This document shows, in pieces, positions 18,332 to 28,866 of a stretch of 64,000 nt of DNA. This DNA comes from Phycisphaerales bacterium (lineage in GTDB: Bacteria > Planctomycetota > Phycisphaerae > Phycisphaerales > UBA1924). The position numbers and the translations under genes are program-made. The stretch's first letter is position 1, and the number at the start of each line of letters is the position of its first letter. Below the pieces are notes generated by a model. That model had not been told where the DNA came from and made no database searches. It saw nothing but the letters and a program-made list of their open reading frames with translations. The stretch spans positions 1 through 64,000 of the forward strand of contig JANQQZ010000133.1 in NCBI GenBank assembly GCA_028284805.1, in the 5' to 3' direction.

Positions 18332-19200
18332 TGCCCCGCCTCACAGCCCGTGTTTCGGTCGGAGCTCTCGCGGTGTACGCCGTGCTGCTCATCGCCTCGG
18401 TCGTGGTCGCCGTCCCGCTCTTCTACCTGGTCGTATCGTCGTTCAAATCAGAGGCGGACTTCCTCGACAGTGTGTTCCTGCCCAAGGGTGACGGCCTCTT
18501 CGGGGTCGGCTGGGAGCGTCTGACGACCGAACAGTTCCGCGAGCTGTTCTCGCCCCCGATCGGGATCGGGCGGGCGATGCTGAACTCGATCTTTCTCGCG
18601 TCCGTAACGAGCGTGCTGGGAACGCTGATCTGTGCTTCAGCGGGCTACGCGCTCGCGGTCTATCGGTTCAGGGGCCGTGCCGCGGCAGAGTGGATCGTGA
18701 TCGCTGCCCTGGTCATCCCCCCGCCTCTGCTCATCGCGCCGAGCTACCGGTGGCTGTACCAGCTCGGGCTGCTCGACAGCTACTGGGGAGTGATCCTGCC
18801 AGCGGTTGCGCCGGTCTTCGGTGTCTACCTGTTCAAGCAGGCGACCGTGCAGAGTCTGCCTCGTTCGATCCTCGAGGCCGCGCGACTCGACGGCGCGAAC
18901 GAGCTGTCGCTTTTCCTGAGCATCGGGCTGCCGATGCTCCGTCCGATGGTCGGGGCGTTCCTGATCATCACGTTCCTCGCGATGTGGAACAACTTCATCG
19001 GGCCGCAGATCGTGCTGCAGTCGGCGTCGAAACAGCCGCTCTCGGTGGTCATCTACCTGACGCAGACGTCGTACTACGCGGACTACGGTCTGCTGATGGC
19101 CGGCACGCTCGTCTCGGTGCTTCCCGTGATGGTTCTGTTCCTGTTGCTCCAGCGTGAGTTCATCACCGGCCTGACCGCGGGTGCGGTCAAGGGCGAATAG
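18328..19200 (+). CDS. Sugar ABC transporter permease (MalG/UgpE-like)
   Basis: Second permease of the CUT1 importer, pairing with the previous gene. Typical features are VVSSFKSEADF after the first membrane segment and the EAA loop EAARLDGANELSLFLSIGLP at about residues 190-209. Length 290 aa. It overlaps the preceding gene by ATGA. No ATP-binding subunit is encoded next to it; the following gene is GH1, so a shared MsmK/UgpC-like ATPase elsewhere is implied. Confidence 0.93.
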   Translation: MMPRLTARVSVGALAVYAVLLIASVVVAVPLFYLVVSSFKSEADFLDSVFLPKGDGLFGVGWERLTTEQFRELFSPPIGIGRAMLNSIFLASVTSVLGTLICASAGYALAVYRFRGRAAAEWIVIAALVIPPPLLIAPSYRWLYQLGLLDSYWGVILPAVAPVFGVYLFKQATVQSLPRSILEAARLDGANELSLFLSIGLPMLRPMVGAFLIITFLAMWNNFIGPQIVLQSASKQPLSVVIYLTQTSYYADYGLLMAGTLVSVLPVMVLFLLLQREFITGLTAGAVKGE

Positions 19201-19212
19201 AAGGGTTCTGGC

Positions 19213-20639
<1,427 letters not shown>

Positions 20640-20643
<4 letters not shown>

Positions 20644-21941
20644 GAGCATTCTGTGTCGTTCTGTGTGCGCTCGCGCTGTCTGCAACGACGTCCGGGCAGC
20701 CGATCCCCGTTGAGGTGGTGCAGACCGACCGGGGCTACCAGTTGCTGCGCGGGGGCGAGCCGTACTTCGTCCGCGGCGCGGGGGGGAGCAGCCACATCGA
20801 GCTGCTCGCGGAGTCGGGCGGCAACTCGTTCCGAACATGGGGCGCCGAGGAACTCGATCCCCGAGAATGGCCCGACGGGCGGACGATGAGCGTGATGGAC
20901 CGTGCCCACGAGCTCGGTCTCACCGTCAGCGCCGGGTTCTGGGTGCCGCATTTCGAGGGCGGGTACCAGGGCGGGGGCTTCGACTACGACGACCCCGAAG
21001 CCGTCGAGCGGCTGATCGAAGAAGCACGCGGGTTCGCCCGCCAGTGGAAGGACCACCCCGCGCTGCTCATGTGGGGCGTGGGCAACGAGCCGCTGGGCTC
21101 GGATCGCGTGCGAGGGCTCAAGCTGCTGAATCGGATGGCGGTCGCGATCAAGGAGATCGACCCGAATCACCCGACGATGGCAGTGCTCGCCGGGGTGTGG
21201 CCCGACAAGGCCGCCCTGTTCGCCCAGCACTGCCCGGATATCGATCTCCTGGGGATCAACGTCTACGGCGGAATCTCGGCGGTCCCGTCTGAGCTCCTGA
21301 CGCAGGGCTACGACGGACCGTACCTCGTCACCGAGTACGGCCCGCTCGGGCACTGGGAGGGCGGTTCGACCGAGTGGGGCGCAGAGATCGAGCAGCCCTC
21401 GAGCGAGAAGGCCGAGTTCTACCGCACCTCACATCACGCGGGGATCACCGACGTCCCCGACCGGTGCCTGGGGGGCTACGTCTTCCTCTGGGGGCACAAG
21501 CAGGAACGCACGGATACTTGGTACAGCATGATCCTGCCAGGCGGCGAGCGCACGCCCGCGGCGGACGTGATGACCGAGATCTGGACGGGCGAGCCACCCG
21601 CGAACCGCGCCCCCATCGTTGAAGGCATCGAGTCGGCGCTGAGCAAGGCTCGGGTCGAAGCCGGAGCGGTGTTCGATGCCGCGGTGATCGCGTCGGACCC
21701 AGAAGACGATCCGCTCGAAGTAACCTGGGCCGTCAAGCGAGAGGGCACCGACAAGGGAGCCGGCGGCGCGTTCGAACGCACGCCGGAATCCGTCAGCGAC
21801 GCGATCGTGTCCAGCGAGGGGCTCTCAGCAGTGGTGCGGACCCCGTCCGAGCCCGGCGCGTACAGGCTCCAGGTGTACGCACGTGACGGGCAGGGGGGCG
21901 TTGGGTATTGGAACGTGCCCTTCTTCGTGAACGAGCGGTAG
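20640..21941 (+). CDS. Secreted clan GH-A glycoside hydrolase (TIM barrel)
   Basis: A signal peptide (residues 1-19, ending TSGQ) precedes a (beta/alpha)8 barrel. The order GNSFRTWG, WGVGNEPLG (Glu150, acid/base) and YLVTEYGPLG (Glu232, nucleophile) is that of clan GH-A, close to the TIM barrel of GH2/GH5-like enzymes. After about residue 335 a beta-sandwich of the cadherin-like or Ig type follows (IASDPEDDPLEVTW and YRLQVYARDGQGGVGYW). Length 433 aa. I cannot assign the family; endo- or exo-beta-glucanase action fits the locus. It overlaps GH1 by ATGA and precedes the sirtuin by 1 nt. Confidence 0.8.
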
Positions 21942-21942
21942 C

Positions 21943-22698
21943 GTGACCGCGTCGGAGTCGATCGAGCGGGCGGCAGAGATACTCCGGTCTGCGGAACGTG
22001 TCACGGTACTGACCGGCGCGGGCATCAGCGCCGAGAGCGGTCTCGCCACGTTCCGCGACAAGGAAGAGGGCCTGTGGTCGAAGTACGACCCGATGGAGCT
22101 GGCCCACATCGACGCGTTCCATCGCGATCCCGAGCTCGTAACGCGGTGGTACCACTGGCGGTTCACGAAGGCGAGGGACTGCGAGCCAAACGCCGGGCAC
22201 GACGCGCTGGCGCAGCTCCAGGCATGGCTCCGCGAGCAGAAGGGCGAGCTCACCCTGATCACCCAGAACGTCGACGGGCTGCACCAGCGGGCCGGCGCGA
22301 AGGGTGTCATCGAGATCCACGGCACGATTCTCACCTGGCGGTGCCTGGACACCGGCGCCCACTACGAGCTCGATGACATCGACTTCTCGTCGTTTCCGCC
22401 CAGGTCGGAAGCCGGCGGGTTGCTGCGCCCGAACGTGGTCTGGTTCGGCGAGATGCTGCCGCCCGATGCGCTCTTCGCTGCTGAACAAGCCGTCTCGGCG
22501 TGCGACGTGTTCATGTCGATCGGCACCAGCGCAGCGGTCTGGCCCGCGGCCGGGTTCATCGACGTCGCCCGGGCAAACGGAGCCGCGACGATGGAGGTGA
22601 ACCTGGACCCAACGCCGATCACCGCGTCGGTTGACGTCTCGCTGCTGGGCAAGTGCGGCGACGTGCTCCCCTTGTTGCTCGAAGCAGCGAAGGGCTGA
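21943..22698 (+). CDS. Sirtuin-type NAD-dependent protein deacylase
   Basis: Removes acyl groups from lysines using NAD+. VTVLTGAGISAESGLATFRD and ITQNVDGLHQRAG bind NAD, EIHGT carries the catalytic His, and LLRPNVVWFGE follows. The YHWR sequence near residue 70 matches the Y-x-x-R motif that lets class III sirtuins accept succinyl or malonyl lysine. Of the usual four zinc cysteines only one (WRCLD) remains; the second pair is replaced by PPRSEAGG. Length 251 aa. GTG start 1 nt after the preceding stop makes it the last gene of the sugar operon, an odd place for a sirtuin. Convergent with the acetyltransferase gene 1 nt away. Confidence 0.9.
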   Translation: MTASESIERAAEILRSAERVTVLTGAGISAESGLATFRDKEEGLWSKYDPMELAHIDAFHRDPELVTRWYHWRFTKARDCEPNAGHDALAQLQAWLREQKGELTLITQNVDGLHQRAGAKGVIEIHGTILTWRCLDTGAHYELDDIDFSSFPPRSEAGGLLRPNVVWFGEMLPPDALFAAEQAVSACDVFMSIGTSAAVWPAAGFIDVARANGAATMEVNLDPTPITASVDVSLLGKCGDVLPLLLEAAKG

Positions 22699-22699
22699 A

Positions 22700-23170
22700 T
22701 CAACCGCCGATGCTCTTCCGGAAGCAGCGGATCACCCCCGCGTCCTCGAACCCGAGCGCAAGATGAGCCGCGAGAGACAGGTCGTTGTCGGTGCGCGTGT
22801 CGGAGGCCATCTCACGGCAGCCCCGGGCGGTCCCCCACTCCTCGACGGCGTCGAGGAGCTCACGGCCGACGCCCGAGCCCCGGGCTTGCGGCGCAACGTA
22901 CCAAGCCTCGAGGTAGACCACAGGACTCGTGAGGCATTCCTCCGCGGACGACCGGACCGTCGCCTCGGCAAAGCCCACCGGAGCGGTGTCGATCAGGGCG
23001 ATGAAGCAGGCGAACGGCTGGCCCTTCAGGGTGCCGAGCTCGGTGATCTGCTTCGCCTCGGCGTCAAGCAAATCCCGACGCTCGCCCTCGAAGAGAGCCT
23101 CGCGCATCGTGCACCACGCCTCGTAGTGCTGCGCTCCGAGGGGAACGACCTGGACCTCGCCAGCGGCCAT
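22700..23170 (-). CDS. GNAT acetyltransferase, AAC(6')-I-like
   Basis: A 156-aa acetyl-CoA-dependent N-acetyltransferase. The start at 23170 gives MAAGEVQVVPL; the track's earlier start lies inside the upstream gene. The family order is visible: SPVVYLEAWYVAPQARGSGVGRELL (motif A, acetyl-CoA loop), then WGTARGCREMASDT and HLALGFEDAGVIRCFRK. This last block is strikingly like chromosomal aminoglycoside 6'-N-acetyltransferases such as AAC(6')-Iaa/Iy. True substrate unknown; such chromosomal enzymes may act on cell metabolites. It is the last gene of the ten-gene run and begins 2 nt after the UDP-glucuronate decarboxylase stop. Confidence 0.85.
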   Translation of the reverse strand: MAAGEVQVVPLGAQHYEAWCTMREALFEGERRDLLDAEAKQITELGTLKGQPFACFIALIDTAPVGFAEATVRSSAEECLTSPVVYLEAWYVAPQARGSGVGRELLDAVEEWGTARGCREMASDTRTDNDLSLAAHLALGFEDAGVIRCFRKSIGG

Positions 23171-23172
23171 GC

Positions 23173-24147
23173 TCAGTAGTTGGGGGTCGGGGCGCGGAAG
23201 TTCGAGAAATCGACGGACTGGAACCACTCGATCGTCCGCTGGAGCCCCTCGCGCAGCTGGATCTGAGGCTCCCAGCCCAGCTTCTCCTTCGCCAGTGTGA
23301 TGTCGGGCTGACGCTGCTTGGGATCGTCGGCGGGCAGAGGCTTCTCGATGATGCGGCTCTTCGTGCCGGTCAGCTCGATGACCTGCTCGGCAAGCTCGCG
23401 GATCGTGAACTCGTTCGGATTGCCGATGTTGACCGGTCCGACGAACTCATCGGGTCCGTTCATCATGCGGATGATCGCCTCGACCAGATCATCGCGGTAG
23501 CAGAAGGAGCGGGTCTGCGAGCCGTCGCCGAAGACGGTGATGTCTTCACCGGCGATGGCCTGACGGATGAAGTTGCTCACGACGCGCCCGTCGAACGGGT
23601 GCATGCGCGGGCCGTAGGTGTTGAAGATCCGGACGACGCGGATGTTCACACCGTTCTGCCTCATGTAGTCAAAGAAGAGCGTTTCGGCGGCTCGCTTGCC
23701 CTCGTCGTAGCACGCGCGGAGACCGATGGGATTGACGTTGCCGCGGTACGACTCGGGCTGCGGGTGGACGTCGGGATCGCCGTACACCTCACTGGTCGAT
23801 GCCTGCAGCACCTTGGCGTTGCACCGCTTGGCCATGCCGAGCACGTTGATGGCGCCCATGACGGAAGTTTTCATGGTCTTGATGGGGTTGTACTGGTAAT
23901 GCCCGGGTGCGGCAGGGCAGGCCATGTTGTAGATCTCGTCGACCTCGAGCCAGAGCGGGTGGGTGACATCGTGCCGCACGAGCTCGAAGTTCTGATGGTC
24001 GAGCAGGTGGGCAACGTTGGATTTCTGGCTCGTGAAGAAATTGTCGAGGCAGACAACGTCGTGCCCGTCGTTGACGAGACGCTCGCACATGTGCGAACCG
24101 AGGAACCCGGCGCCGCCGGTGACGAGGATCCGCTTGATCTGCGACAT
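23173..24147 (-). CDS. UDP-glucuronate decarboxylase (UDP-xylose synthase)
   Basis: Short-chain dehydrogenase of the extended NAD-sugar epimerase group, making UDP-xylose from UDP-glucuronate. [18 protein letters not shown] binds [22 protein letters not shown] and [11 protein letters not shown] are signatures of the UXS subgroup, and the Tyr-x3-Lys pair lies in [25 protein letters not shown] and [16 protein letters not shown] also fit. Length 324 aa. It starts directly after the hldD stop with no spacer. The product could feed cell-surface polysaccharide or glycoprotein synthesis. Confidence 0.92.
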   Translation of the reverse strand: MSQIKRILVTGGAGFLGSHMCERLVNDGHDVVCLDNFFTSQKSNVAHLLDHQNFELVRHDVTHPLWLEVDEIYNMACPAAPGHYQYNPIKTMKTSVMGAINVLGMAKRCNAKVLQASTSEVYGDPDVHPQPESYRGNVNPIGLRACYDEGKRAAETLFFDYMRQNGVNIRVVRIFNTYGPRMHPFDGRVVSNFIRQAIAGEDITVFGDGSQTRSFCYRDDLVEAIIRMMNGPDEFVGPVNIGNPNEFTIRELAEQVIELTGTKSRIIEKPLPADDPKQRQPDITLAKEKLGWEPQIQLREGLQRTIEWFQSVDFSNFRAPTPNY

Positions 24148-25194
24148 TCAGGACTCCGTGGTCGGTCGGTCGTCGGCGAGCAGGGCAGCGTAGGAGGCGA
24201 TGGCCTCCTGCGGGTCATGTATCGGCTCGAAACCGAGGCCGCGTTTGGCCTTGGCCATGTCCGCGAGCGTGAAGGACTGATAAAACCGCGCGATATGCTC
24301 GGGCATGTCGAAGAACTCGGTCGGACGGTCGGCGTCCGCCAGTCCCAACCCACGCCGGACCGCGGACGCGACCTGCTCGAAAGTCGTCGGCTTCCCCGAA
24401 CCGGCGTTGTAGACACCCGGCTCCGGGTCGGCCCGCTCCCCAAGACCGGCTCCCGCGAGCGTGATGCCCACGATGTCCTCGACCGCAACCTGATCGCGGG
24501 TCTGGGTGCCGTCTGAGAACAGACGTGGACGCCCCCCAGCGAGCACCTGCTGTGTGAGCTGGTAGGCCATCGAAGCCATCTTGCCCTTGCCCGACTCGCC
24601 CGGGCCGAAGACGTTGAAGTAGCGCAGCCCGACGATCCAGGGCTCGGGCTCACCGTCCGCGACACGCTCGCACGCCAGCCGGCGGTGCGCCGTCTCCATC
24701 AGCCACTTGCTGAACCCATAGACGTTGTTGGGCTTGCCCGCGGAGTCCTCTTTGAATGGGACGCGCTGGGCGACTTCTGGAGGCGTGCCGTAGGTCGCGG
24801 CGCTCGACGCATAGACCAGCGGCACACCGGCGTCGGCGGAGGTCTCAAGCAGCAGCCTCCACGAGTCGCCCGCGTTCTGACGGATCATGTCGCGCTCGTC
24901 ATCGACGGTCGTATCGGTGATCGCTCCGAGATGAAAGACCGCCGCGGGGCGCCGCTCGACGAACAGGGAGGTCCAATCAAGGTCCTCGACGCTCTCGGGG
25001 AGCAGCTCGCCCGTGAACGGCCCGCCCACGATGCGCTCGCACGTTTCCACGAGCAGCGAGTACGTGCCGGAGCGGAAGGAATCGATGACCAGCACATGGC
25101 AGGTCGGATCACGCTGCTGGAGCGTCGCGACCAGATTGGATCCGATGAAGCCGCACCCGCCCGTCACGATGTAGCAGGGCCCCTGGGTTGTCAT
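24148..25194 (-). CDS. hldD: ADP-L-glycero-D-manno-heptose 6-epimerase-like
   Basis: Extended SDR enzyme converting ADP-D-glycero- to ADP-L-glycero-heptose for LPS inner core. YIVTGGCGFIGSNLVATL binds the nucleotide; LVYASSAATYGTPP and NVYGFSKWLME provide the Ser and Tyr-x3-Lys residues; YFNVFGPGES with MASMAYQL is the HldD-specific stretch. Length 348 aa, slightly longer than the E. coli enzyme (about 310). Overlaps the 47-aa membrane protein gene by ATGA. Together with kdsB at 43886 it supports a Kdo/heptose LPS. Confidence 0.88.
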   Translation of the reverse strand: MTTQGPCYIVTGGCGFIGSNLVATLQQRDPTCHVLVIDSFRSGTYSLLVETCERIVGGPFTGELLPESVEDLDWTSLFVERRPAAVFHLGAITDTTVDDERDMIRQNAGDSWRLLLETSADAGVPLVYASSAATYGTPPEVAQRVPFKEDSAGKPNNVYGFSKWLMETAHRRLACERVADGEPEPWIVGLRYFNVFGPGESGKGKMASMAYQLTQQVLAGGRPRLFSDGTQTRDQVAVEDIVGITLAGAGLGERADPEPGVYNAGSGKPTTFEQVASAVRRGLGLADADRPTEFFDMPEHIARFYQSFTLADMAKAKRGLGFEPIHDPQEAIASYAALLADDRPTTES

Positions 25195-25334
25195 GGGGCG
25201 CCCTCCGTCGTTGCCTCGTGCGAGTCGGGAGCGAGCGTGACCGGCGGTGAAGCGGTCCCAATCCAGTAGACGACCGACGCGCCGACGATCAGCACTGCGG
25301 CAGCGAACTCACGAGCTCCGAATCGCTTGCGCAT
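25191..25334 (-). CDS. Small single-span membrane protein
   Basis: A 47-aa protein too short to be noticed without context. The start at 25334 (MRKRFGAREF) comes 16 nt after the secDF stop, with GGAGCGGGG upstream; the track's 90-aa version begins inside secDF. A basic N-terminus is followed by one hydrophobic helix (AAAVLIVGASVVYWI) and a short acidic tail, giving an N-in orientation. It overlaps hldD by ATGA, which supports real translation. I do not recognise it; its place directly after secDF hints at an accessory role at the translocon, or just as a spacer gene. Confidence 0.6.
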   Translation of the reverse strand: MRKRFGAREFAAAVLIVGASVVYWIGTASPPVTLAPDSHEATTEGAP

Positions 25335-25350
25335 CGGGCACCCCGCTCCG

Positions 25351-28300
25351 TCAGGCCGTGCTGGGCGAAGGGTCGCCCGCGTCCGCGGCATCCCGGTGCT
25401 CGCGATCGGTCCGCCCCGACCAGACGAGCGGAGCCGCGACCGCGACCGAGGAGTACGTTCCAACGAGCACGCCGATCAGCAGTGTGTAGGAGAACGCCCG
25501 GACACCCTCGCCGCCCGACGTGAACAGGATCAGTACCGCGAGGAGTGTCGTCCCCGAGGTGATCACGGTACGGCTGACGGTCTGGTTGATCGACAGATTC
25601 ACGGTGCGGCGCGATGCGTAATCAAGCTTGCCCCGGTTCTCCCGGATGCGGTCCATGATGATGATGGTGTCGTTGAGCGAGTAGCCGATGATCGTGAGCA
25701 GCGCTGCCACCAGGCTCAGATCGATCTTGAACGGAAGGATGTTGAGGCTTCGGGCCAGGTTGGCGGTGGTCTCGTGCTCGTACAGAATCTCGGCGACCGC
25801 GATGAGACCGATCGCGATCATCACGTCGTGAACGAGCGCGACCAGGGCGGCCGCCGAGTATCGCACCGAACCGAAGCGAACCCAGATGTAGATCGTGATG
25901 AGCATGAAGCTGATCGCGACCGCCGCGATGGCGCGAGCACGGAAGGAGCCAGCGACCGATGCGTCGAAGCTGTCCACCCCCGCCAGTGACTCGGACCGCT
26001 TCAGGGCCTTGGTCACCAGATCCCATTCCGTTGAAGCTACCTCGTCGAACCAGCGATCGCGGCTGTCGTAGACAAGCAGCCCATCGTCGCGGACGACCAT
26101 CACAGCGGAACGCACCGCAGACTCGTCGCCTTCGATGATGAGCAGTTCCCACTCGCGGTTGAGGTAGTCGCTGAACTCGCGGTCGCGTCGCATGTACTCG
26201 AGCCGCTCGGTCAGGTCCTCCAGCGTTGGTGTTGGCTCGAGTTCCTCAACGACGATCGCCGCGCCGCCATCGAACTCGCTGACATCGGCAACTACATCAG
26301 ACCTCCCGATGACCGACGCGAGGCTGGGCTCGGTGACCTCGTAGACAGGCGCACTCCTCGCATCGGTCGTGGTATCCGCCTGGAACGAGAGCGGCGGCTT
26401 GGTCGGCAGCACGTCCTCGAACGCCTCCTGAAGCGCCGCCGAGAGAGCCGCCTGGGCCTCCGCCCCAGCTAGCAGCGACTTGATCCGGAAGATGTGAGAC
26501 GTCACCCCGTCGTCCTGGGGGTTGACGGGCAGCACCTCGGCCGTCGTGAGCAGCTTCAGGGGCGACTCATCCGGCGCAGCTTCCGCAATCGCCGACACCC
26601 GGTCCATGACCTGGGCACGCTCCATCGTTCTGGGGCTGCCCGTGTCGTCGTCGGCGAGGACCATCGTGACCGCGGTGCCGCCTCGGAACTCGTTGTCGAG
26701 CATCGTCGCCCCCTGGCGGACGATCATGAGCACGCCGAGACCGATGAGCGCTGCGGACACGACGAGGCAGAGCCGGCGGATGCGGAGCCAATCGAGATTG
26801 GGCTCGAGGGCCCGCTCGAGGGCAGGGATCGTGCGCGGCAGCGAACCCAGCCCCTTGATCCCGACACGTTCAACGAGAAGCGCAAAGATCAACCTCGACA
26901 CGACGAGCGCGCTGAAGAGCGTGCCCACGACGCCGATGCCCAGCGTGATCGCGAAGCCCTTGATCTCCTGGGTACCGATGTTGGCGAGCACGAGGCAGAC
27001 GATGAGGTTGGTCACGTTGCCGTCGACGATGGAGGAGAGGGCCTTGTCGAACCCAAGGCGAACCGCCGGCTTGAGGGCAATCCCCCTGCGGATCTCCTCG
27101 CGGATGCGCTCGAAGATCAGCACGTTGGCGTCGACCGCCATGCCGAAGGTCAGGATGATGCCCGCGATTCCAGGCAGCGTGAGCGCGGCGCGGCTCAGCG
27201 ACAGCATGGCCAGAATAATCAGCGCGTTGCACGCGAGCGCCGTCACCGCAATCAACCCACTGGTGTAGTAGTAGAACACCATGAAGACGCTCACGACGAT
27301 TAAGGCGATCAGGCCGGCCCGGAGGCCCGCGTCCAGGTTGTCCTGGCCGAGCTCGGGCCCCAGGATCGACTGGCTGATCGGTTGCGGCGTCAGGCTAGCC
27401 GAGAGCGTGCCGGCGTTGAGCGTGCGGATGATGTTGCGACGCTCGTCGGGCGCGTCGATCCCCTGGATGATGCCGTTGCTCGAGATCTTGGAGTTCAGAA
27501 CCGGTGCGGTGATCGTCTTGTTGTCAAGCAGGACGGCCATCCGCTGACCGACGTTCTGCTCGGTCAGGTTGCCGAGCAGAACCGCCCCGTTCGCGTCCAT
27601 GCGGAACCCGACGGCGGGACGCCCGCTGTCGTCGACGGTCTCGGAGGCCTGATCGACACGCCACGCGCCGAGGCTCTGGTCTTGCAGCAGCGCCTTGTCG
27701 CGGCTGCTGTAGAGCAGGATGTAGTACGCACCCTCGTAGGGCTCGACTACGAAGTCACGCGCCTGCGCGAAGTACCCTGCCGGATCGGCGAGCATCCGCT
27801 CGGCCTGCTGAATCGTGTTGACGCCCAGCGCAATCGGATCGGCGATCTCGAACCACTCGGCGTCCGGGGCGCTGGTCGCCCGCGGCCCCTGCTCGCGCAG
27901 CTCCTCGCGGAGCGTCTGCTCGTCGGGGTGCTCGTTCACTGTCGGCGCGATCCGGAACTCGAGCACGCCCGATCCCTGCAGAAGCCGGATGAGGTCGTTC
28001 GGGTCGTCGAGAGTGGTGCGTTCGTCCTCGTAGGTCTTCAGGGCCGCGATCACCTCGTCGATGAGGGCGACCTTGTCGGAGTGCGCGGTCTTGAGCTCCT
28101 CGATCGCGTTGGCGCGAGGGCTCGGGATCTCGAAGGCCTCATCCGCGCTGTCATCCAGAACGAAGCGAGGCTCGTTCGACAGCTGCAGCGCGTTGCGGAG
28201 TTGCTCCGCGCGGAGCACACTGCCGACCACGCCCTGCTTGGCCTGGTCGCGCCGGATCTCGGCCGCCGCGAGCTCCTGCACGATCTGGCGAATCCCGTCC

Positions 28301-28830
28301 GGGGGCGCGCCAGATTCTTCGGCCATCTCGAGGCGCTCCCGCGTCTCCTCGGCCTCTTCGGTGGTACGGATGACCTCGTCCAGCAGGGCACGACGCGACT
28401 GATCGTCGCCGGCCATCTCATCTGCCGCGGACCGGCGCTCGGCGCGCGGAAGCGACATCAGGCGTTCCACGTCACGCCCCGTGAGCTCGCGCTGCGCGAT
28501 CGTCTCCAGCTTGGCGAGGTACGCGGCACGGAGCGCCTTCACCTCGTCGCTGGGCAGGGGCATCGTGATCTCGATCCGGTCACGCCCCTGGGGCACGATC
28601 GAGATCTCGAGCAGGCCCTGCGGGTCAACACGATCCTTCAGGACCGTGATCGTGCGGCTCATGACGGCCGACGCGTCTTCGCTGCTGTCGATCTGGAGCT
28701 GATAGACCAGGCTGAAGCCGCCGCGGAGGTCCTTGCCCTGGCGAAGCTTCTCGCTCGGGGGCATGATCGACCAGACGGCGAGCACGAGCAGGCCGGCAAC
28801 GAGACAGAGGTTTCGGACGACGTTTCGCAT
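25351..28830 (-). CDS. secDF: Protein translocase subunit SecDF (fused)
   Basis: A single 1159-aa chain joining SecD and SecF, the membrane motor that uses the proton gradient to pull exported proteins through SecYEG. SecD signatures are DLRGGFSLVYQL after the first TM helix and TFGMAVDANVLIFERIREEI; SecF signatures are NEFRGGTAVTMV and LTIIGYSLNDTIIIMDRIRENRG. Fused bacterial SecDF proteins are often 740-1000 aa; the extra length here is a long charged, probably coiled-coil insertion (about residues 85-210) in the first periplasmic domain and an enlarged SecF periplasmic domain. yajC lies just upstream (36 nt), as in many genomes. Confidence 0.96.
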   Translation of the reverse strand: MRNVVRNLCLVAGLLVLAVWSIMPPSEKLRQGKDLRGGFSLVYQLQIDSSEDASAVMSRTITVLKDRVDPQGLLEISIVPQGRDRIEITMPLPSDEVKALRAAYLAKLETIAQRELTGRDVERLMSLPRAERRSAADEMAGDDQSRRALLDEVIRTTEEAEETRERLEMAEESGAPPDGIRQIVQELAAAEIRRDQAKQGVVGSVLRAEQLRNALQLSNEPRFVLDDSADEAFEIPSPRANAIEELKTAHSDKVALIDEVIAALKTYEDERTTLDDPNDLIRLLQGSGVLEFRIAPTVNEHPDEQTLREELREQGPRATSAPDAEWFEIADPIALGVNTIQQAERMLADPAGYFAQARDFVVEPYEGAYYILLYSSRDKALLQDQSLGAWRVDQASETVDDSGRPAVGFRMDANGAVLLGNLTEQNVGQRMAVLLDNKTITAPVLNSKISSNGIIQGIDAPDERRNIIRTLNAGTLSASLTPQPISQSILGPELGQDNLDAGLRAGLIALIVVSVFMVFYYYTSGLIAVTALACNALIILAMLSLSRAALTLPGIAGIILTFGMAVDANVLIFERIREEIRRGIALKPAVRLGFDKALSSIVDGNVTNLIVCLVLANIGTQEIKGFAITLGIGVVGTLFSALVVSRLIFALLVERVGIKGLGSLPRTIPALERALEPNLDWLRIRRLCLVVSAALIGLGVLMIVRQGATMLDNEFRGGTAVTMVLADDDTGSPRTMERAQVMDRVSAIAEAAPDESPLKLLTTAEVLPVNPQDDGVTSHIFRIKSLLAGAEAQAALSAALQEAFEDVLPTKPPLSFQADTTTDARSAPVYEVTEPSLASVIGRSDVVADVSEFDGGAAIVVEELEPTPTLEDLTERLEYMRRDREFSDYLNREWELLIIEGDESAVRSAVMVVRDDGLLVYDSRDRWFDEVASTEWDLVTKALKRSESLAGVDSFDASVAGSFRARAIAAVAISFMLITIYIWVRFGSVRYSAAALVALVHDVMIAIGLIAVAEILYEHETTANLARSLNILPFKIDLSLVAALLTIIGYSLNDTIIIMDRIRENRGKLDYASRRTVNLSINQTVSRTVITSGTTLLAVLILFTSGGEGVRAFSYTLLIGVLVGTYSSVAVAAPLVWSGRTDREHRDAADAGDPSPSTA

Positions 28831-28866
28831 CGGGGCAGGTGTCCTGGGGGAGTCGGAGGACCGGGC

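Noticed and set aside
22700-23170. Acquired antibiotic-resistance gene
   Set aside because: Sequence is AAC(6')-like but sits in a housekeeping operon with no mobile element; resistance is not shown.
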